A DNA stretch of 64,000 nucleotides from Sphingomonas sp. PsM26 (lineage in GTDB: Bacteria; Pseudomonadota; Alphaproteobacteria; Sphingomonadales; Sphingomonadaceae), in assembly GCA_030433805.1 (NCBI GenBank), contig JARUXA010000001.1, positions 248,001 through 312,000 of the forward strand, read 5' to 3'. Both the position numbers and the translations under genes were made by a program. The notes beneath the pieces are model-generated. The model worked only from the letters and a program-made list of their open reading frames with translations. It made no database searches and was not told the DNA's origin. This document shows positions 1 through 9,018 of this stretch, one piece after another. Positions within the stretch are counted from its first letter, which is position 1; every line of letters starts with the position of its first letter.

Positions 1-106
1 GCAAGCGAGCGAAATCGCGCGCGGCGTGGCGTTCCTGTGTTCGGAAGAGGGCGGTTTCGTCACCGGATCGACGCTGAGCATCAACGGCGGGCAGCACATG
101 TATTGA
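1..106 (+). CDS. 3' end of a short-chain dehydrogenase, probably acetoacetyl-CoA reductase
   Basis: Only the last 34 codons are in the window; the reading frame begins at base 2. The visible tail contains VAFLCSEEGGFVTGSTLSIN followed by GGQHMY, the typical C-terminus of classical SDR enzymes in which a Gly-rich strand closes the NAD(P) fold. The GGQ-aromatic ending is common in PhaB/PhbB acetoacetyl-CoA reductases, which supply 3-hydroxybutyryl-CoA for polyhydroxybutyrate. SDR membership is clear; the PhaB assignment rests only on the tail. Confidence 0.7.
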   Translation, partial: QASEIARGVAFLCSEEGGFVTGSTLSINGGQHMY

Positions 107-195
107 TGCCACGGCATTCGACTACGGCCAAGGACCGGGGCAACCGCGACGAACGCGGCTTGTCTCGACCCGGACGGGCGCGGTAAGGGCCCGGG

Positions 196-1812
196 ATGCA
201 GGGGGATACCGGACCGCTTCACTGGTGGCAGACGCGCACGTTCGTGGCCGTGATGGCGCTCGTCGCGCTGATCCCGTTGCTGCGTCCGGAAATCGCGCCG
301 CTGGTCGATCTGCCCGGGCACATGGGCCGCTACCGCGTCCAGCTGTCGATCGGCGACCATCCGTGGCTCGGCAACTGGTACAATTTCAGCTGGCAGTTGA
401 TCGGCAATCTCGGGATCGACATCCTCGTCATCCCCTTGTCCAAGCTGTTCGGGCTCGAACTCGCGGTCAAGCTGATCGTCATGACGATCCCGTTGCTGAT
501 CGTAACGGGCTATCTGTGGATCGCGCGCGAAGTTCACGGTCGGATTCCGCCGACCGCCTTGTTCGCGCTCCCGATTGCCTACAGCTATCCGATCCAGTTC
601 GGCTTCGTGAACTTCGCGCTGTCGATGGCGATCGCGCTCAACGCCTATGCGTTGTGGCTCAGGCTCGGGCGGCTCGGGCGGTTGCGGTTGCGCACGGCGA
701 TCTTCGTGCCGTTTTCCTGCGCTTTGTGGGTGTGTCACACGTTCGGCTGGGGTGTGCTCGGTGTCTTGGCCTTCTCGGGCGAACTGATCCGCCAGCATGA
801 CACGCGCGGTGAACGTGGCGTAAAAAGCTGGGTAAAGGCGGTGTTTTACGCTGGACTTGGCTGCCTTCCACTCGCGCTGCCGCTGGTTGCGATGGTGGTG
901 TGGCGTAGCGGTGACCATGTCACCGGGCAGACCGCGGACTGGTTCGACTGGCGCGCCAAGCTGCGCTGGCTGACGATGACGTTCAAGGATCGCTGGATGA
1001 CCTTCGACATCGCGTCGATGGCGGTCGTCCTGCTGATCCTGTTCAAGGGCATTCGCGACCCGAGCATCCAGTATTCGCGTAACCTGCTGTTATCGGCTCT
1101 CTTTCTACTGCTCGTCTACATATTGCTGCCGCGCATCGTGTTCGGTTCGGCCTATGCCGACATGCGGCTTGCGCCGTTCATGCTGGGGGTTGCGGTGATC
1201 GCGCTCCGTCCCAAGCCCGGCCTGTCGATGCGCGGCAGTGCAACCTTGGCTGCCTTGGGGCTTGCCTTCGTGCTCGCGCGGACCGGCGCGACGACGGTCA
1301 GCTTCTGGATGTTCGCCAATGATTACGACCGCGAGCTAAAGGCGCTCGAACGCGTCCCGATCGGCGCGCGGCTGATCTCGTTCGTCGGCGAGCAATGCGG
1401 CAATCCGTGGGTGATGAGCCGGCTCGAGCATCTCCCCGCGATCGCGCTGGAGCGGCGGCTCGCCTATACCAACGACCAATGGTCGATGGCGGGCGCGCAA
1501 TTGCTGACCACGCGCTATCTGCCCGCGCGCCGTTTCGCGCACGATCCGTCGCAGATCGTGACGAGCGTGCAATGCCCGCGCGAATGGTGGCGCCCGATCA
1601 ACATGGCGATGGCGCGATTCCCGCGCGACGCGTTCGATTACGTCTGGCTGATCCGCCCGCCGCCCTATGACCAGCGCTTCAACGAAGGGCTGGTGCCGAT
1701 CTGGCGCGACGGGACGAGCGTGCTGTTCCGCGTCGATCACGGAGCACCCGGGATCAAGGTCAGCGACGAATCGCTCCGCCTGCGCTCGCGCCCGATGCCC
1801 GCCCCATTCTGA
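196..1812 (+). CDS. multi-pass membrane protein of unknown function (GT-C-like architecture)
   Basis: A 538-residue protein with roughly ten or more hydrophobic segments, the first at about residues 15-32 and the last ending near residue 370, then a soluble C-terminal part of about 165 residues. Near the first membrane segment it carries PLVDLPGHMGRYRVQL; an acidic first loop after TM1 followed by many TMs and a soluble tail is the layout of GT-C lipid-linked sugar transferases, but no family signature is recognised. An AAGGG sequence lies about 7 bases before the ATG. It converges on the next gene with one base between the two stop codons. Function not assigned. Confidence 0.75.
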   Translation: MQGDTGPLHWWQTRTFVAVMALVALIPLLRPEIAPLVDLPGHMGRYRVQLSIGDHPWLGNWYNFSWQLIGNLGIDILVIPLSKLFGLELAVKLIVMTIPLLIVTGYLWIAREVHGRIPPTALFALPIAYSYPIQFGFVNFALSMAIALNAYALWLRLGRLGRLRLRTAIFVPFSCALWVCHTFGWGVLGVLAFSGELIRQHDTRGERGVKSWVKAVFYAGLGCLPLALPLVAMVVWRSGDHVTGQTADWFDWRAKLRWLTMTFKDRWMTFDIASMAVVLLILFKGIRDPSIQYSRNLLLSALFLLLVYILLPRIVFGSAYADMRLAPFMLGVAVIALRPKPGLSMRGSATLAALGLAFVLARTGATTVSFWMFANDYDRELKALERVPIGARLISFVGEQCGNPWVMSRLEHLPAIALERRLAYTNDQWSMAGAQLLTTRYLPARRFAHDPSQIVTSVQCPREWWRPINMAMARFPRDAFDYVWLIRPPPYDQRFNEGLVPIWRDGTSVLFRVDHGAPGIKVSDESLRLRSRPMPAPF

Positions 1813-1813
1813 T

Positions 1814-2950
1814 TTAGCCTCGGCGGAACGGGGTCAGTTCGCCAAGATACTCTTGATCTGCCTCGACCGACTCGCGTTCGCGCGCGAGGAAGTCCGCGAT
1901 TGCGCGGCGGAAGTTGCGGTCGGGAATGTAATGCGCGGACCAAGTCGGCACGGGGACGTAGCCGCGCGCGAGCTTGTGTTCCCCTTGCGCGCCCGCCTCG
2001 ACCGTCCGCAATCCGCGCGCGATCGCGGCGTCGATCGCCTGGTAATAGCAGAGCTCGAAATGGAGGAACGGCACCTCCTCGGTACAGCCCCAATAGCGAC
2101 CGTAGAGCGTTTCTTCCCCGATCAGGTTGAGCGCCCCCGCGATCGGGCGACCGTCGCGCTCGGCGAAGATCAGCAGCACCTTGTCCGCCATCGCCTGCCC
2201 GAGCAGCGTGAAGAAGCGCCGAGTCAAATACGGCTGGCCCCATTTGCGCGCGCCCGTGTCCTGGTAGAAGCGCCAGAACGCGTCCCAATCGCCTTCGCTG
2301 ATGTCCGCGCCGGTGACGTGGCGGATCGTCAGCCCCTCGACCGCGGCGGCACGCTCCTTGCGGATCGCCTTCCGCTTGCGGCTGGCGAGCGCGTCGAGGA
2401 AATCGTCGAACCGGGCATAGCCGTCATTCTGCCAGTGGAATTGCGTACCCTCGCGCAGCAACCACCCCGCCGCCTCGAACGCCGGCAGTTGCTCGCGTGA
2501 GACGAAGGTCGCGTGCGCGGAGGACAGTTGGTGCTGGTCGGTGACCGCCTCAATCGCCGCGATCAGCGCGGGTGCCTGCGCCTGATCGCGCAACAGCAGC
2601 CGCGGCCCGGGAACGGGCGAGAAGGGCACTGCGATCTGTAGCTTCGGGTAATAGCTGCCCCCGGCGCGCTCCCACGCGTCCGCCCAGGCATGGTCGAAGA
2701 CATATTCGCCCTGGCTGTGACTCTTGGCATAGGCGGGCGCAATCGCGGCGGGGTGCCCGTCCGCGCCGTCGACGATGATCGGGATCGGCTGCCACCCGGC
2801 ACGCGCGGTCGCGCTGCCCGAGGCTTCGAGGATTGAGAGGAAGGCATGGCCGACGAAGGGATTTGCGCTACCGGCGCAGGCATCCCAGTCGGCCGCGGGA
2901 ATGGCGGCGATGCCGTCGGCGATGCGGGCGGTGACGGCGGTGGTGTTCAC
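1814..2950 (-). CDS. GNAT-like N-acyltransferase of the DUF482/COG3146 family
   Basis: A 378-residue soluble protein. It resembles the COG3146 (DUF482) group, distant relatives of FemAB/GNAT transferases: an N-terminal WDACAGSANPFVGHAFL segment, a central basic stretch (LASRKRKAIRKERAA) and a late GALNLIGEETLYGRYWGC segment typical of the family. The substrate is unknown; the family has been linked only loosely to peptidoglycan or acyl-aminoacyl chemistry. It stands alone, convergent with the upstream membrane protein. Confidence 0.8.
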   Translation of the reverse strand: MNTTAVTARIADGIAAIPAADWDACAGSANPFVGHAFLSILEASGSATARAGWQPIPIIVDGADGHPAAIAPAYAKSHSQGEYVFDHAWADAWERAGGSYYPKLQIAVPFSPVPGPRLLLRDQAQAPALIAAIEAVTDQHQLSSAHATFVSREQLPAFEAAGWLLREGTQFHWQNDGYARFDDFLDALASRKRKAIRKERAAAVEGLTIRHVTGADISEGDWDAFWRFYQDTGARKWGQPYLTRRFFTLLGQAMADKVLLIFAERDGRPIAGALNLIGEETLYGRYWGCTEEVPFLHFELCYYQAIDAAIARGLRTVEAGAQGEHKLARGYVPVPTWSAHYIPDRNFRRAIADFLARERESVEADQEYLGELTPFRRG

Positions 2951-3036
2951 CGCCTCAAGCTAGGGGTTCGTGGGGCGCTTCTCAACCGGTGGAGTACCGA
3001 TCCCGCAGGATAAGCGGGCAAGCAAGCGGCGCTGCT

Positions 3037-3942
3037 TCACTCCCCGAAGGCAGTCGCACGGTACAGCAGCGTGATCGCAACACGGCGGTTACGCGGATCG
3101 GACGGGGCATTGGGGATGATCGGCTCGCGATCGGCGACGCCTTCGATCCGGTTGAAGCGGTTCTCAGGCGTGCCCCCCGCCGCCAGCCGCCGTCGCGTCG
3201 CCTCGGCTCGCGCACTGGACAGCATCCAGTTGTTCATCGCGAGCGGATTGCCATAGCCGAGGCTATCGGTGTGCCCGCGGATCATGATCGGATTGGCGGT
3301 GCCCTTGATCGATTCGGCGATGAGCCCAAGCAGCGCGGACGCGCGCGGTTCAAGTTGCGTCGTGCCGAGATCGAACATCGAATAATCCGCATCGTCGAGC
3401 AGGTCGATCCGCAGCCCGCTTTGCGTGCGAACGAAACGGACATGCGACGACAACTTCTTGAGCTGCGGACTCGACGCCATCGCAGCCGCCACCTGGCGCC
3501 GCATCTTCTCGAAATTCTTCCGGTCCTCCGCCGACATCGCGGCGCGATCCTTGAGCGTGCCGCGTTGCCCCGAGCCGACCTGCGTTCCCCCGGTCGCGTC
3601 GATCGGAACGGTCATCGCGCGCGTGCCGGTCTGCGATGCCTTGTGCTGGTAACTGTCTTTGTCGGTGATCGACGATCCACCGAACAGCCCCATTGATCCC
3701 GCGCTGTTCTGCTTCAGCTGGACCAGGGTGGGCGAGAAATAGTCGGCAAGCGCCTTGCGCTGTTTCTCGTTGGTCGCGCCAAGCAGCCACATCAGCAGGA
3801 AGAACGCCATCATCGCGGTGACGAAGTCGGCGTAGGCGACTTTCCACGCACCGCCGTGATGCCCGCCGTGGCCCTCGATATAGATCTTCTTGTAGATGAT
3901 CTTGGGTGGCTGATTGGCACCATGCGGCGCACGCGCGGCCAT
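3037..3942 (-). CDS. motB: flagellar stator protein MotB
   Basis: A 301-residue protein with a short basic cytoplasmic N-terminus rich in His/Gly, one transmembrane helix (about residues 33-55) containing the proton-binding aspartate D39 in WKVAYADFVTAMMAFFLLMW, and a C-terminal OmpA-like peptidoglycan-binding domain (about 170-290, with IRGHTDSLGYGNPLAMNNWM and the SSARAEATRRRL helix). It forms the torque-generating stator with MotA. motA lies upstream on the same strand, but the two are separated by about 258 bp containing an inverted repeat, instead of the usual overlap. Confidence 0.96.
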   Translation of the reverse strand: MAARAPHGANQPPKIIYKKIYIEGHGGHHGGAWKVAYADFVTAMMAFFLLMWLLGATNEKQRKALADYFSPTLVQLKQNSAGSMGLFGGSSITDKDSYQHKASQTGTRAMTVPIDATGGTQVGSGQRGTLKDRAAMSAEDRKNFEKMRRQVAAAMASSPQLKKLSSHVRFVRTQSGLRIDLLDDADYSMFDLGTTQLEPRASALLGLIAESIKGTANPIMIRGHTDSLGYGNPLAMNNWMLSSARAEATRRRLAAGGTPENRFNRIEGVADREPIIPNAPSDPRNRRVAITLLYRATAFGE

Positions 3943-4034
3943 CAGCGGGCCACCATCGAAGACGGGTTACCAAGCGTCACCATCGCGCGGAGCGCAGCGC
4001 CACCGATCGGACGCGTAGAACGCAGGAGGTTTGT

Positions 4035-4148
4035 CTCGCACAAAGCCACAAAGGCACAAAGAAAGAAGGGCTTCCCGTCGTTATTCGGCGTCTGGATGGA
4101 GCGGGTCATCGGTGTGCGCCACGTCGTGCCTTTGTGGCTTTGTGCGAG
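4035..4148. repeat. palindromic intergenic repeat with 23-bp perfect arms (CACAAAGGCAC type)
   Basis: Bases 4035-4057 are the exact reverse complement of 4126-4148, with 68 bases between them. The arms contain the core GCCACAAAGGCAC. It sits between motA and motB. Its outward-facing arms and intergenic site resemble REP/MITE-like elements. Small open frames on both strands here come only from the palindrome and are not genes. Confidence 0.85.
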
Positions 4149-4200
4149 TTTGCCTGCCTTGGAGCATGTCGCGCCGGAGTTATGTCGGTAAAGCATCACC

Positions 4201-5064
4201 TCACCGCGCCCGCAGGCCGTCGAAGACTTCGGCGAAGCCCGGCTGGTTCGAATGTGCGATTCCCGAACGCGCCGCTTCGATCACCAGCGGCTGTGGGTGG
4301 CCGTGGAGCGAGGCGATGATGATCTGCTTCACGACGTGATAGATGGCGCCATCTGCGTCGATCACCTGCTTCAGCCGGTTGGCGAGCGGGGCGACGATGC
4401 CGTAGGCGAGCAGCACGCCCATGAACGTGCCGACCAGCGCCGACCCAATCATCGCGCCAAGGATCGCAGGCGGCTTGTCGATCGAGCCCATCGTCTTCAC
4501 CACGCCAAGCACCGCGGCGACGATGCCGAGCGCGGGCAAAGCGTCGGCAAGGCTCGAGATCGTCCCGTGCGGGCCTTCGACCTCGTGGTGGTGGGTCTTG
4601 ATCATATTGTCCATCACGTCCTCGACCGCATGGACGTCGAGCGTGCCCGACGACACGACCACCAGCCGCAACGTGTCCGCGATCAGGTTGATGAGCGTGT
4701 GATCCGACAGCAGCCGAGGATATTCAGCGAAGACCGCCGACGACTTGGGATCCTCGACATGCGGCTCGAGCGCGATCGGCCCTTCGGTACGAAGCATCTT
4801 CATCAGCTTCGACACCAGGAAGATGACGTCGAGATAGTCCTGCTTCTTGTACTTCGGTCCCTTGAAGACCTTCATGAAGCCGCCGCCGAGCGCCTTCAGC
4901 TCCTTCATCGAATTGCCGATGATGAGCGCGCCGACCGCGGCGCCGCCAATGATCAGCATTTCGTGCGGAATGGCTTCCATCACCGGGCCGAGCGCGCCGC
5001 CGGTAATGGCGAAACCCCCGAAGATCATCACGAGCAGGACGACAAGGCCGATTGCGGGAAACAT
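4201..5064 (-). CDS. motA: flagellar stator protein MotA
   Basis: A 287-residue protein close to the length of E. coli MotA (295). It has four membrane segments (about 1-22, 33-50, 170-190, 203-222) and a large cytoplasmic loop containing MLRTEGPIALEPHVE, where the Arg and Glu residues that contact FliG lie. The late segment LPALGIVAAVLGVVKTMGSI carries the conserved Pro of the proton pathway. It is the partner of the downstream motB. A sigma-28-like promoter lies about 55 bases upstream of the start. Confidence 0.96.
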   Translation of the reverse strand: MFPAIGLVVLLVMIFGGFAITGGALGPVMEAIPHEMLIIGGAAVGALIIGNSMKELKALGGGFMKVFKGPKYKKQDYLDVIFLVSKLMKMLRTEGPIALEPHVEDPKSSAVFAEYPRLLSDHTLINLIADTLRLVVVSSGTLDVHAVEDVMDNMIKTHHHEVEGPHGTISSLADALPALGIVAAVLGVVKTMGSIDKPPAILGAMIGSALVGTFMGVLLAYGIVAPLANRLKQVIDADGAIYHVVKQIIIASLHGHPQPLVIEAARSGIAHSNQPGFAEVFDGLRAR

Positions 5065-5124
5065 GAGTGGCGATATGCCCCTGTAAACGCTGCGATTAAC
5101 GTTGCTGCACGACGCTCGCGACCC

Positions 5125-5150
5125 GCATCGGCCGCTATACTTTCGGTTTA
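5125..5150 (-). promoter_or_regulatory. possible sigma-28 (FliA) promoter of motA
   Basis: Read on the minus strand, TAAA (5150-5147) and GCCGATGC (5132-5125) are separated by 14 bases. The enterobacterial FliA consensus is TAAA-N15-GCCGATAA, so this is a near match with one base less. It would give a leader of about 50-55 bases. fliA and its anti-sigma gene flgM are both in this window, and motA is a typical late gene. Confidence 0.45.
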
Positions 5151-5264
5151 GGGCGATTCCGTAGCAAAACGGTTAACCAGCGCGGCGTTGGCGTTAATCG
5201 ATCTGCCGCAACAAGCGGAGAACCTGGAATCATACGCCGCAAGACAGCGTCGCACCGGCAAGTA

Positions 5265-6179
5265 TCAGCGCAGATAGGTGAACAGCGACAGGCTGCTCAG
5301 CTTGCTGAAGCTCGCCTGAGTCGCGGACAGGATCGTCATCTGCTTCTGCAATTCGGTGATCGCTGCGGACAGATCGGTGTCCTCCAGCTCGGTACGATCG
5401 CTCTCGCGCGCGGCGGCGGCGTCGGTTGCCTGCGACGAAACGATGTCGAGTCGGGCAGCGCGTGCGCCGACCGACCCCTGGACGTTGCTGACCTGCGATT
5501 GCGAAGCGTTCAATCCGTCGATCGCGGTGGCCGAGGCATCCGAGATGTCCCCGCCCGCGTCGAGCGCGGTGATGTAATCGGACAATATGGCAAAGACGTC
5601 CGTCTTGCCGCCTGCCTTCGTCGGGATGTTGCCGAATACGCGCTCCGCGCTGTCGGTCGCTGCGACGGCCGTGCCGTCGCCGACCGGAATCGCCGGCAAC
5701 TCGCCGGTGCCGCCCAGCGTCACGCGCCCGTCCGCTCCCTGGACTACCGCCTTGGTTCCGGTTGCTGCCCCGAACAGCGGCTGGCCACGTGCGTCGCTGG
5801 TATTGGCGAGATTGACGAGGTCGTCGAGGATGCTCTTGAGCTCGATAGCTATCGTCTTGCGATCGCCGTCATTGAGCGTGCCGGTATTGGCGCGGAGCGT
5901 AAGTTCGGACGCGCGCTGCAATTGCGTCGAAACCTGCGTCAGCGTCGAATCGGATTGCTGCAACAGGGATTTGGCGAGACTGGTGTTGCCCGCATAGGCC
6001 GCCTGGTCTGCAGTGGCCTGCTTGATCGACGCCAGCCGGTTGTAGGCGACCACATCCTGCGACGGGGCGCTCAGCTTCTTGCCGGTCGCGATCTGCGTGT
6101 TGAGCGTGCTCGTCTGTGCCGACAGATTGGTCATCTGCGACGAAGTGCGATCAAAGAACAGGCTGGTGCCGATTTGCAT
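5265..6179 (-). CDS. flgL: hook-filament junction protein FlgL
   Basis: A 304-residue flagellin-fold protein. The N-terminal helix region (residues 1-100: GTSLFFDRTSSQMTNLSAQT, then LNTQIATGKKLSAPSQD) and the C-terminal helix (TELQKQMTILSATQASFSKL) are the pair that form the D0/D1 coiled coil. It joins the hook to the filament on top of FlgK. It is the last gene of the flgBCDEFGHIJKL operon, 19 bases after flgK. Confidence 0.95.
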   Translation of the reverse strand: MQIGTSLFFDRTSSQMTNLSAQTSTLNTQIATGKKLSAPSQDVVAYNRLASIKQATADQAAYAGNTSLAKSLLQQSDSTLTQVSTQLQRASELTLRANTGTLNDGDRKTIAIELKSILDDLVNLANTSDARGQPLFGAATGTKAVVQGADGRVTLGGTGELPAIPVGDGTAVAATDSAERVFGNIPTKAGGKTDVFAILSDYITALDAGGDISDASATAIDGLNASQSQVSNVQGSVGARAARLDIVSSQATDAAAARESDRTELEDTDLSAAITELQKQMTILSATQASFSKLSSLSLFTYLR

Positions 6180-6198
6180 GAGCGGGTCCGTCTCGGGG

Positions 6199-7539
6199 CT
6201 AGCGGATGTCGAGGATCGACTGGAGCGTGTCCTTGGCGACCTGGATCACGCGGCTCGAGGCTTGATAGGCTTGCTGAAAGCGCAGCAGATCGACCGCCTC
6301 GCTGTCGAGGTTGATGCCGGAGACGGCATCGCGCGCCGACACCGCATTGTCGCGCATCGCGCCCTGCGCCAGCGCTACCTGCTTGCGTGCAGCAAGGGCC
6401 GAGGCATTGCTCGACACGAGCGCGGTGGTCTTGCCCTCGAATGCACCGCTGGTGCGCAGCGCATCGAGCTTGCCGAGATTGCCATTGTCGCGCGGGCCCT
6501 TGCCGGCGTCTGCGGCGGCGATGCCACGCGGGTCGGTTAGCTTGACGGTGATGTCGGTCGGACTGGTGCCGATCTCGAACAGCGCGGTTCCGGCCTTGGA
6601 ATCGAGATCCTCTCCGCCGGTCTGAACCGCGTTGACGTCGTTGGCGAAGGCGGTTGCGATCGTGTTGAGATTGATGCGCGTGTCCGAAATTCGCTGGCCA
6701 GCCTCGACCACGCCCGCAAGCGCACCCCCCGACGGGCTGACGGTCGACTGCGATCGCTGGAGCGTGAACGCGATCATCCCGTCGGTGCCCCGTGCGACCT
6801 GCAAGGAATCGGATTGCGGACCGGAGACGAACGTCGGCCCGCCCGCATCGCCAAGCTTGACCGTGGCACGGCCATAGTCGTCGATCGAGACCGAGACGTT
6901 GCTGATCGCGCTCATCTGCTCGAGGATCGAATCGCGCTGGTCGGCCAGCGACGCCGCTGCAGCCGATCCGCCCTTGGTTCGCGCGATCCCCTCGTTGACC
7001 TTGGCAAGCGTGCTGCCGAGTGCGTTGAGCGTCGTCACGGCAGCCGACGCGGTCGCATCGAGATTGGTATCCAGCAGGTCGAGCGCCTGGCCCGTCGCAC
7101 GGAATGCGCCCGCAACCGCACTTGCCTGTTCGAGCATCGCGCTACGCGGCGTGGTCGCAGTCGGGTCTGCGGCAACCGTCTTGGATGCGTTAAAGAAGCC
7201 GGTCAGTCGGTCACCCAGTTGATTGCCGGTCAGTGCGGTCTCGATACGTCCGAGCCAGGCAACGCTGGTTTCGCTGCGCGCCAGATCCGATCCAGCAGTG
7301 CGGACATCGGCATCGCGCAACACGTCTGCGGAGCGCGTAAGCCCCGAAACAACCGCACCCTGCCCGGTCGCCGCAACGCCACCGGAATGCAATCCGGTGG
7401 CGGGCTCGATCTCCGACAGGGTTGACGTACGCTTGGCATAGCCCGGCGTCGCTACGTTCGCGATGTTGTCCGATACGGTGCTCAACGCGGTCTGATACGC
7501 GCGGACGCCACTCGCGCCGATGCTCAGCATGTCGCTCAT
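6199..7539 (-). CDS. flgK: hook-associated protein 1 FlgK
   Basis: A 446-residue hook-filament junction protein. The N-terminus (LSIGASGVRAYQTALSTVSD, then NIANVATPGYAKR) is the rod/hook family signature, and the C-terminal INLDSEAVDLLRFQQAYQAS is the standard FlgK ending. It is slightly short for the family (about 450-550), with a reduced variable middle. Its start overlaps the flgJ stop (ATGA), indicating translational coupling. Confidence 0.96.
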   Translation of the reverse strand: MSDMLSIGASGVRAYQTALSTVSDNIANVATPGYAKRTSTLSEIEPATGLHSGGVAATGQGAVVSGLTRSADVLRDADVRTAGSDLARSETSVAWLGRIETALTGNQLGDRLTGFFNASKTVAADPTATTPRSAMLEQASAVAGAFRATGQALDLLDTNLDATASAAVTTLNALGSTLAKVNEGIARTKGGSAAAASLADQRDSILEQMSAISNVSVSIDDYGRATVKLGDAGGPTFVSGPQSDSLQVARGTDGMIAFTLQRSQSTVSPSGGALAGVVEAGQRISDTRINLNTIATAFANDVNAVQTGGEDLDSKAGTALFEIGTSPTDITVKLTDPRGIAAADAGKGPRDNGNLGKLDALRTSGAFEGKTTALVSSNASALAARKQVALAQGAMRDNAVSARDAVSGINLDSEAVDLLRFQQAYQASSRVIQVAKDTLQSILDIR

Positions 7540-7916
7540 GGCGTCTTGCCCTCATCTGCTGCGGCGGGGGCGGGGGTAGTCGACTTCGCCAGTCCGGCTT
7601 CAACGCCTGCCTGAGACTTTGCCAGAAACTCCGTCATCGCCTTGCCGATGCCGAGCGGGGCGTGTGCGGCCATGTTCTGCGCGACTTGCGTGTCTTGCAT
7701 TTCCTTGAACGTATTCATGCCCTTGGACGCGAACAGGCCGTCCTCGGCAAGATGCGTCGAGCGCATCGCCTTGACCATCATGCCGGTGAACACCGCTTCG
7801 AACTTCTTGCCCGCCGCTTCCAAATTGGCACGGTTCGACAGCCGGCTGGTATCGGTCGCGATACCACCGACGGCCGAGGGGGCGTTGACCGGGGGGAGGG
7901 CAGGAACGTCACTCAC
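7536..7916 (-). CDS. flgJ: rod-binding protein, FlgJ N-terminal-domain type
   Basis: A 126-residue protein equal to only the N-terminal half of enterobacterial FlgJ: the core is KKFEAVFTGMMVKAMRST, followed by a helix ending in an Ala-rich tail. It acts as the rod cap or scaffold. The muramidase half is missing; a separate lytic-transglycosylase-like gene at 17014-17907 may supply that activity. The start codon is GTG at 7916 (GTGA overlap with the flgI stop). Single-domain FlgJ is usual in alphaproteobacteria. Confidence 0.88.
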   Translation of the reverse strand: MSDVPALPPVNAPSAVGGIATDTSRLSNRANLEAAGKKFEAVFTGMMVKAMRSTHLAEDGLFASKGMNTFKEMQDTQVAQNMAAHAPLGIGKAMTEFLAKSQAGVEAGLAKSTTPAPAAADEGKTP

Positions 7917-9016
7917 AAGACGATCAACTCCGCTTTCAGCGATCCCGCTTCCTTGAGCGCCTCGAGGATCGCGACCAGATCGGCCGGCGATGCGCCGATC
8001 GCGTTGATCGCCTTGACCACGTCGGACAGCTTCGGACCGGGCGAGATCAGGAACATCGGGCGCTTTTCTTCATCGACCGAGACGCCCGACTTCTGTGCCT
8101 TGGCGGTCTGGCCCTGGCTGAACGGCGCTGGCTGGCTGATCCGTTCGTTCTCGTCGATGCGGACGGTGAGCTTGCCGTGGGTGATTGCAGCGGTGCTGAC
8201 GCGGACCGCGGAATTGATCACGACGGTGCCGGTGCGCGCGTTGACGATGACCTTGGCGGATGGCTCGGCCGAGACGACGCTGAGGTTCTCGATCTCGCTC
8301 ATCAACGTTGCGCGCACGTCGCCACCCATCGGTGCGCGGACCGATACCGACACCGCGTCGACCGCTTGCGCCACACCGTTGCCGAAGCGCGCGTTGATCG
8401 ACCCGGCGACGTTCTGCGCGGTGGTGAAATCGGCGCGCGCGAGGTTGAAGGTCAGCGCGGGCGTGTTTTCGAACCCGGTCTTGACCGCGCGCTCGACCGT
8501 CGCGCCTTCAGGAATGCGGCCGGTCGAGGGGATGTTGATGACAATCTGGGATCCGTCCTTGCCCTCGGCGCCGAGACCGCCGACCGCGAGATTGCCCTGC
8601 GCCATCGCATAGATCTGTCCGTCCGCGCCTTGCAGCGGCGTCAGGATCAGCGCGCCGCCGCGCAGACTCTTGGCCTTGCCCATCGATGCAACGGTGATGT
8701 CGAGCTTCTGGCCGGGCTTGGCGAAGGCGGGCAATTCGGCGGTGATCATCACGACCGCCGTGTTCTTGAGGCCGGGATTGATGTTCGCGGGGAGCTGCAG
8801 CCCGAAGCGTGACGTCACCGCCTTCATCGACTGGATGGTATATTCCAGATTGTCGTCACCCGTGCCCGGCAGCCCGACGACGACGCCGTAGCCGGTCAGC
8901 TGGTTGGTCCGGATACCCTGGAACCCGCCGAGATCCTTGATCCGATCGGCGGAGGCAGGGGCCGCGATCAGCAGCGAGACGAACGCTGCGAGCATAAGGC
9001 GAAGCATCGGGCGCAT
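7913..9016 (-). CDS. flgI: flagellar P-ring protein FlgI
   Basis: A 367-residue periplasmic protein with a Sec signal peptide (about residues 1-23, ending APASA). The mature start RIKDLGGFQGIRTNQLTGYG and LVGLPGTGDD-type loop (here VVGLPGTGDDN) are diagnostic. It forms the P ring around the rod in the peptidoglycan layer, with help from FlgA. ATG 9016 is two bases after the flgH stop; the ATG at 9007 has a better-spaced GAGG and is an alternative start. Confidence 0.97.
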   Translation of the reverse strand: MRPMLRLMLAAFVSLLIAAPASADRIKDLGGFQGIRTNQLTGYGVVVGLPGTGDDNLEYTIQSMKAVTSRFGLQLPANINPGLKNTAVVMITAELPAFAKPGQKLDITVASMGKAKSLRGGALILTPLQGADGQIYAMAQGNLAVGGLGAEGKDGSQIVINIPSTGRIPEGATVERAVKTGFENTPALTFNLARADFTTAQNVAGSINARFGNGVAQAVDAVSVSVRAPMGGDVRATLMSEIENLSVVSAEPSAKVIVNARTGTVVINSAVRVSTAAITHGKLTVRIDENERISQPAPFSQGQTAKAQKSGVSVDEEKRPMFLISPGPKLSDVVKAINAIGASPADLVAILEALKEAGSLKAELIVL

Positions 9017-9018
9017 CC

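Noticed and set aside
3942..4199. Small open frames on both strands between motA and motB
   Set aside because: They are products of the inverted repeat; each reads the complementary arm and has no independent support.
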